Made by a program: the position numbers and the translations under genes. Below the pieces are notes generated by a model that worked only from the letters and a program-made list of their open reading frames with translations, made no database searches and was not told the origin of the DNA. DNA of 64,000 nt from positions 59,687,510-59,751,509 of the forward strand of contig CM055099.1 in NCBI GenBank assembly GCA_029204225.1. Reading direction: 5' to 3'. Position 1 is the stretch's first letter, and the number at the start of each line of letters is the position of its first letter. Below, piece after piece: positions 58,161 to 64,000 of this stretch. This DNA comes from Diphasiastrum complanatum. Its lineage: Eukaryota > Streptophyta > Lycopodiopsida > Lycopodiales > Lycopodiaceae.

Positions 58161-59415
58161 CTTTTCTAGAGACCCCATTGATCCATCTAGATGTCCTATA
58201 ATCTTATAAGAAAATGTCCTTCACTACCAAAGACTAGAAAATCCATTCATTTGGATGACTGACATGTCTTTCAGATGGATATACCAACTCCACACATGAC
58301 TTAAACAAAAAGTCAACTCCACACATGACTTTGTGATTCAAACAAAAGGTCAACATGGTTCACCATCACAATATCAACCTACCTAGGTTAGTGATAAATT
58401 TATAAATCTCTTCTCATCTGAGGGCATGAATTTTAGGGATAAGCTCATGTCACCATTGCACATGCTCAATGTGATCCATACATCATCCCAAACTTGTGGA
58501 TAATCTCATGGTTGTGAAAATATTTTTTATGAATTCCACTAAATGAATTTCTCTAAATGAATTCCATTCAAAAGATTAATTTCTGGTACTAAGCAATTAT
58601 TCCCATGAATTTTCAAAAAATTCTAATCACAAAATACGTTTACAAGGCACACTTACTATTTATGATGTCCACTCTACTTCCTCCCTTAGGATTTTCTGTC
58701 CCCTGAATATCTCATTATGCTAAAGTACAAAGAAGATTCAGAGACATAGTAAATGTAAATTGAATAACCGTAGATTTTTTTTTTAAAATTTTTCATTTCC
58801 ATGAGCAAATTATCCTATAACTAGGTTGAATCCACAAAAATCACCGAGCATAAATGTTTAATAACACTAGTCTAAACTTTTGTCTATACTCAACCATAGG
58901 ATTCAACTCATGAATTGAATTCAGTTTTTCAACTTTAAATAGTTCTTATCACTTACAACTTTTCTCATACCAAAGATAACACCTGAGGATTATTTTTCTT
59001 TTTTATTAACTGACTTGTCATTACTCCGTCTACATCTAAAACATGTCAAAAACTTTGAAAATGAAATTACATGAATGTGAAACCCCTCAAATCAGATTTC
59101 AATAACTTCTAAACAATATCTAGCCAGATCCTTTGCCTGTATAAAGAGTCCAATCCCCATTCATTTTGTCTGGTCGTTGCCTCATAGTACATGGACTTGG
59201 ACTTTACGATTCAATAATTCATAGACAAAATTTTTTTGATCAAAGATTTAGTTTTCTAAAGACTTATATGAAAACATACACATTAAAACTCACACTTTGG
59301 GCATTTTGCAAAGAAACTCCAAAGGGCCTAAAGCCTTCCTCTATGTACTACATATATGACTAAGATAAAAAAATTCACACTTTGGGCATTCCGAAAAGAA
59401 ACTTCAAAGGGCCTA
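58161..59415. other. AT-rich DNA, no gene seen
   Basis: No supported ORF. A short direct repeat (TTCACACTTTGGGCATT and CAAAGGGCCTAA) recurs at about 59290-59330 and 59370-59420. Confidence 0.5.
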
Positions 59416-59419
59416 ATTT

Positions 59420-60760
59420 GCTACTATTCAGGCACTGGAACGACTCCATCCACATGCCCGTGATAGTTTCCCTTTGTTTGTGGATAACTTTCAGCCTGAT
59501 TTTGATCTCCAATTGTAGCTGCTCATTTTGTTAGAGCTTTTCTTTGTAGCCCTCGCCTCTTTGTTGGTGGACCTGTGGGGATGGTCTTTGAGCACCTACG
59601 TGATTGTTTTGCTCCTAAAAATTATGTTGTTGGCTTTGACCTTATTTTAAAGGTGTGCTCCTTTATTGCTTGTGGGCAGATTCCTCCTTCTATTGCTCAT
59701 ATAGTGGGTGCTGCTCGTCTTTTAGCCTTAGATAACCCCCCTCTAGTGGTGTGCATCCCATCGTGGTGGGTGAATGTTTATAAATGAGATGTTACCATTA
59801 TTTCTTCTACTAAGAGAACTCGACCAGGAGATCCCTGGACCTCTCTTCGCTTTGATACATTATCATGCCTTGTGTGTTACCACTATAGCTTTGTCCTGTT
59901 GTCCATTTCCCTTCATTACATATGATAGTATTGTGGAATCTACTAGTGGTCATTTCCATTTTTTTTGCATTTCTCAAGGCAACTCTAGTAGATTTCTCCA
60001 TCCTTGTAGGGTTCATTACTCTTGAGCATGACATTAAGGTGCTTGGTGTTCCCATTGGTTCTCCTAAAACTCCTTGCTTTTGAAATTTTGACTCAATGCT
60101 TTGCCCAACCCGACTATCTTCTACGTTGTGTTTCTCTTTCACCTGATGTATTATCATTACTACAAAATTTTGATGATACTTTACTGAGAATATTTGGTCG
60201 ACTTTTGGGGCAGACACTTTTGATACATGTGAAGTCAAGTTTTCTAGAAAACCAATTTCTCTTCGTGCTTCTTTGACTTTGAAACTTTGGTGGCAAATTG
60301 ACAATTAGTTTTTAGAAGAATCTCATGGAGCATGTTCACTCTTATTCCTTCACTCAACTTATCAATGATTCACCATTTGATGCACTTCGGGCTTGTTTTC
60401 TTTCATGTGCTGGTCTAGGTGCGGGGGCTTGGTTGGTTGCACGTCTAGTTCTTTCACTCTTGCGACTTTCCTCTAACTTGTTTATCATTGCCCTTCGTAC
60501 CAGACCGGGGCTTTCACATCCAGTGCTAAATGCTCTCTAAGTGTTCATGTGGTCATTTGTTGGATTTTTTGAGTACTTATCTTATGTAGTGGCCCTTAGG
60601 TGGAGATAATATAATATCACATGATTCCATTCGCGATGTTTTTGCTGTTATTGTTTATGATAGCGGTTTTCATGTTATTCGAGAATAGAACACACATTTT
60701 GCCAAGGCCATCTTTGTAGTCATCTTGTTAACGTGTAGACCTTGTTGTTTAGCGTGAGGG
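59420..60760 (+). pseudogene. Degraded non-LTR reverse transcriptase (LINE-like)
   Basis: Fragments in order and in several frames: VGGPVGMVFEHLRDCF (equivalent of GPSG...HL), VCSFIACGQIPPSIAHIVGA with ARLLALDNPP (about 59660-59745), VLGVPIGSPKTP (about 60040-60070), GAGAWLVARL, RLSSNLFIIALRTRPGL (about 60420-60520) and GGDNIISHDSIRDVF (about 60600-60640). This series matches the RT thumb and C-terminal region of a LINE-like family found in some plants and algae. The YxDD box itself is not readable. There are at least ten stops or shifts. Confidence 0.55.
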
Positions 60761-60764
60761 GACC

Positions 60765-61363
60765 ACACTCTGCATATTAGCTTAACTACTTTTCTTGTCA
60801 TTCGACATTATCTTCATGAATTCTCATCCTTTTGTATTTTTTTTGTGGATTTTCCCGTCTTTTTTTTATAATAAAAGTGGGATATTTTTGTATAAATCTC
60901 CGGGGTGGAAGGCCCTCGGGTGGAAAACCCCCCAGTTAAGGGCCTTGGCCCTCGCCCTTGGGTAGGGCCTTGATCTGCAAAGAAGGCCCGAGGCCCTCGG
61001 CCTTTCCATTACATAATGCCATGTGAGAGGGTGAATAGAGAATGTGCATTCTAGACATTTTGAAGAGAGAATGAAAAATTATGAGAGAATGCCAATTCAT
61101 GAGGAGAGAGAAAGGAGAATATGCCTTTGAAAGTGCTTTTGGAATAGGGAATAAACTTGGAGCACTTGGCATTTAGTGGGGGGGCCCTGCCTGAGGGCCT
61201 TCCTTGCTGGGAGGGCCCTTGCCCGAGGGCGGGAGCCCGAGGGCAGGCCTCGACTAGCACGGAAGGCCCGAGGGCTTCGGGCCTTCCCCTATGTAATGCC
61301 ATCGTGCAAAGGTTTTTTTTTTCTTCCGTTTTTTGGCCGTACGGCCGTACGCGTGGACCAGTT

Positions 61364-61394
<31 letters not shown>

Positions 61395-61485
61395 CGGTTT
61401 TTGCCATTTTTTTTTTCGCAAATTTTTTAACGTTTGTGGTGGAATGTGGATGTGGACAGCCGATGACGAGCTGCCACATAGCACA
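60765..61485. repeat. GC-rich direct repeats, poly-T and palindrome
   Basis: Two diverged GC-rich copies, about 60905-61015 and 61170-61300, share GAAGGCCCGAGG and TAATGCCATSGTG-like ends. A short palindrome GGCCGTACGGCC is at 61335-61346 and a T29 run at 61366-61394. No gene. Confidence 0.65.
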
Positions 61486-61650
61486 TGCACATTCCACCGG
61501 AGAGAGGAGAGAGAACGTGCATTCCACCAGAGAGAGAACGTGCATTCCACTCGAGAGAGGAGAGAGAACGTGCATTCCACCAGAGAGAGAAGAAAGAAAG
61601 TGAATTCCATCGAAGAGAGGAGAGATAATGACAGATTCCTTGGAGAGAGA
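61486..61650. repeat. Purine-rich minisatellite with GTGCATTCCAC core
   Basis: About five units of 24-36 bp, each with GTGCATTCCACC (last one GTGAATTCCATC) followed by a GAGAGAGGAGAGA run. Unit length varies because the GA part expands. It lies about 740 bp before the start codon of the gene at 62387. Confidence 0.82.
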
Positions 61651-62386
61651 AAATTGGATGGACATTATGTTCCTTGGAGGTGGTCCCAAAATACAAAGGA
61701 CACCTGAGCACAAGGCATTACGTGCATAAAAAAGATTGCCTAAAATTCTCCAAAGCTCTAGTATGATTTGGGATTTGCCGTGTAGATGGCCTTCCCCCAT
61801 AAGGCCCAGAAAAGGGGGGGGTGAGTTTTCGTTTCAAGTCAAGAACCTTTGCGTTGCTTTGCTACCCCTCTTCTCGTTTTCGTCCTTCTCTCGCGCCAAT
61901 CTCCACTGCACCTGCTTTGTTGCTTTTTCTGTGTCCGTGTGTGTTTTGGTGAGAGGATTGCACAGATTATATCTTCTATCGGAGTAGATCTGATCTACCT
62001 TTCACTTTATTGAGGCATGTGGACGAGTTCTTATTAGCATTATAGTTCGCGGTAACAGAATATATATTCACCCTGTGTTACGACATTTGTTTCTTCTCAG
62101 CTTATCTTATTCATTGAAGGGACAAAGAATTGATGCTTAAAAAGTGTTATCATTAGTTTGGTCTATGGCTGAAGACATGTGGTTTATCTTTATCGATGTA
62201 AGAAGAGGATTGAGAGTTAATGCTCGATAATTGTATTTTGTGAGTTTGGATGGAGGCTTACAATTGTCTAGATTTTAACAGTTTGTGGGATCCAAGATTG
62301 CTTGACTTTTGATAAATAACTGTTAAAGCGGAGTGCTGAATGCCATTGTGATTATAAGAAGCGTCAGTTTCTTTAAAAGCGAATCA
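61651..62386 (+). promoter_or_regulatory. Upstream region / probable 5' UTR of gene at 62387
   Basis: No ORF of note and no clear TATA box. The pyrimidine-rich stretch at about 61855-61910 (CTACCCCTCTTCTCG) is a plausible transcription start region for a plant gene. This is inferred from position. Confidence 0.35.
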
Positions 62387-63281
62387 ATGATGACTGTTGA
62401 AGAATACAAGTGCACATCCACAACAGATGATCTGTCATCTGGGGCTTTGTGTGAACTTCTTCAATTTATCCCCTCAGAGTTGCAATCAACAAATGATTCA
62501 GTTATTGGGCCAATCTCCGGAAATATGGACAGCTGTGTCTCTTTTGTAGGTAGTAATCGTGCCGTTTCGGATTCAATTCACTGGTGGGAGATTCCGCATG
62601 AACATGAAAGCCTTATGGCCTACACACCTCCAGTGGGGCAGGCTAGGCTTCACGTTTCATCTACTAGCTCTGCCACGTCTCTGGGTAATAGCACCAACAA
62701 ACAATTTCTTTTCTCGCTGCAGACCCTCAATATTCCTTCTGCTCATTTTTTCTTGTGTATTTGTTTATGGTCTTATATTTCTGCTTATTTTGAGACTAAG
62801 AGCATTGACCAGAAAGAGAACTACTATGCAGACCATGGAATCATCCGCAGCCTTAGATTTGACGACATCGATTCTCAGGCAATACCATTGGTTTCATCAG
62901 CTGCTCCTTCTAAGACTGCCTCTTGGATTGCAGAACAGACCGCCGAGACGATGGCGGCTCACAGAACCAACCATGATTCAGATAATGAAAGCCAATTGCT
63001 CAAGCTGAATAATGGTTGTGGTAAAAGGCCTACTAGGCCAGGAAGGTCGATGGCTGAAAATACGTTGATGGACAGTTTACTTCCTACTGCAGACGAGGTA
63101 GGTATTACCGTTTGATCAAGAAAGTTTGTGTATCGTGTAGGATAATTTTGTCGATTGTGATATATGTTGCGTATGAAATAAAGTACAGGATAACTTGTCT
63201 AGTTGACAAAGTTTTGCCTCTGCAGATTGGACTTCAATGGAAGATATCAGAACTTCGTGTTGCACTGCGAGCTTCCGAAAG
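62387..63281 (+). CDS. 5' exons of an unrecognised protein-coding gene
   Basis: Exon 1 opens at ATG 62387 (a second ATG follows directly) and runs 237 codons to a strong donor GAG|GTAGGT at 63097/63098. Exon 2 is 63226-63281, 19 codons starting IGLQWKISELRVALRASER, with acceptor CTGCAG and donor AAG|GTAGGC, leaving phase 2. The gene continues past the window. The first 100 residues are acidic and Ser-rich (SSGALCELLQFIPSELQS). The rest holds AGRS-like GRSMAENTLMDSLLP. A T-rich stretch (about 62700-62790), coding for hydrophobic FLCICLWSYISAYF, could be a membrane segment or an unspliced small intron; I could not find in-phase canonical ends. I do not recognise the family. Helix-forming exon 2 suggests a coiled coil beyond. 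Confidence 0.55.
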
Positions 63282-63766
63282 GTAGGCAGTTTACTTGCCC
63301 ATCCTATTCATTTATTTTTAGGAGGTGTGGTGCCCTGGTGCTCCCACCCTCCTAGGGCCTTCTTCCCCCAAGCAATCCCACATGTGCAAGTAGTTTTTAA
63401 ACGCTTTAAAAAAAATCTGGCAATGTTCATGTGGATATCCATTGATTGACTGCCACATAGTTCATGCACTCAGAGGTTGCCACATAGCGCACAAGGTGTA
63501 TGCACTATGTGACAGCCAATCATGGCTGTCCACATGGTGTGTGTTGAAAAGTTTCATGCTTAAGCGTCAATCTTTCATTGATTGTCCACATGAGGGTTTT
63601 GGTGGAAGGTTTATGAAGATGTCTCCAAAGAACAAAGAGAGAGATCAAATTGAGCTGCATATTTGAATATATATTGAGCTGCATATTTGTAGGGAAATAG
63701 TTCTATTTGCAAAATGCTTGCTAATGTGGCCAGTGGGAACAGACACATGAAAGAGGTTATATGCAA

Positions 63767-63824
<58 letters not shown>

Positions 63825-64000
63825 AAATCTTTGAGGGAAGAATCGATAATTGCCTTGAGACATGGGGAGAGACGATAATTAGTGAAGGATTTGCGAATAC
63901 ATACGTTATATAGTTACAATGGAACGCGTTCCACTACAATTATGTTCTGGAACGCAAATTTTTATTTATCTATCTATTTTTTGGTTAAAAAATTTATATT
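63282..64000 (+). other. Intron of the gene at 62387, with GA microsatellite
   Basis: Non-coding to the window end. A (GA)26 run is at 63771-63822. The segment 63390-63475 resembles 61420-61500 upstream of the gene (TGCCACATAG, CATGCAC), so the same repeat family lies on both sides of exon 1. Confidence 0.6.

Noticed and set aside
61051-61800. 249-codon minus-strand ORF with Lys run
   Set aside because: It crosses the T29 tract, the purine minisatellite and GC-rich repeats, so its composition is repeat-derived.

Overview
The window is nuclear DNA from a land plant with a large, transposon-rich genome. One complete host gene can be reconstructed, a plant-type cryptochrome of about 700 residues on the + strand at 13511-19449. 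The 5' exons of a second, unrecognised host gene start at 62387 and run off the right edge. Almost everything else is degraded transposable-element DNA. Long introns, many nested LTR elements and a degraded non-LTR reverse transcriptase suggest a fern or other non-angiosperm plant, but this is a weak inference and the species cannot be named from sequence alone.

Layout, left to right. 640-8030: a minus-strand Ty3/gypsy element (gypsy 1) with a 25-bp minisatellite near each end. It appears to have inserted into a Ty1/copia element whose right part (RT to RNase H, + strand) is at 8668-10250. 10560-11640: 3' end of a minus-strand copia element. 11990-13510: cryptochrome upstream region with G-boxes and a tandemly repeated leader. 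13511-19449: cryptochrome gene, with a foldback element in its 3-kb second intron. 19500-27400: intergenic DNA holding local duplications, an 85-bp tRNA-derived insertion with a perfect 14-bp target-site duplication, a degraded minus-strand multi-block coding region, a solitary copia-type LTR and a 180-bp GC-rich tandem duplication. 27548-38015: a second minus-strand gypsy element (gypsy 2) with a clear right LTR, a tRNA-Asp-type primer binding site, gag-pol, and an extra sense ORF downstream of pol. 38030-42230: a degraded but nearly complete + strand copia element of the same family as the fragment at 8668. 42240-45280: non-coding DNA and a decayed minus-strand coding region. 45281-46430: 3' end of another minus-strand copia. 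46440-48372: internally deleted + strand gypsy (gypsy 3). 48375-51881: minus-strand gypsy of a different lineage (gypsy 4). 53335-55800: + strand CACTA transposase and accessory domains. 55830-56281: long AC/CT microsatellites. 56380-58160: LTR, primer binding site and truncated gag of a further LTR element. 59420-60760: degraded non-LTR reverse transcriptase. 60900-61660: GC-rich repeats and a purine-rich minisatellite. 62387-64000: 5' part of the second host gene.

The host genes show no operon-like or pathway relationship. The element proteins follow the usual retrotransposon plan: gag packages RNA, protease cuts the polyprotein, RT/RNase H copies the RNA and integrase inserts the copy. Every copy here carries stops or frameshifts, so none looks autonomous. 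Items most worth a second look are the extra ORF of gypsy 2, the short tRNA-derived insertion, the minus-strand coding blocks at 23680-24960, and the foldback element in the cryptochrome intron. All calls come from reading the sequence; no database search was run.
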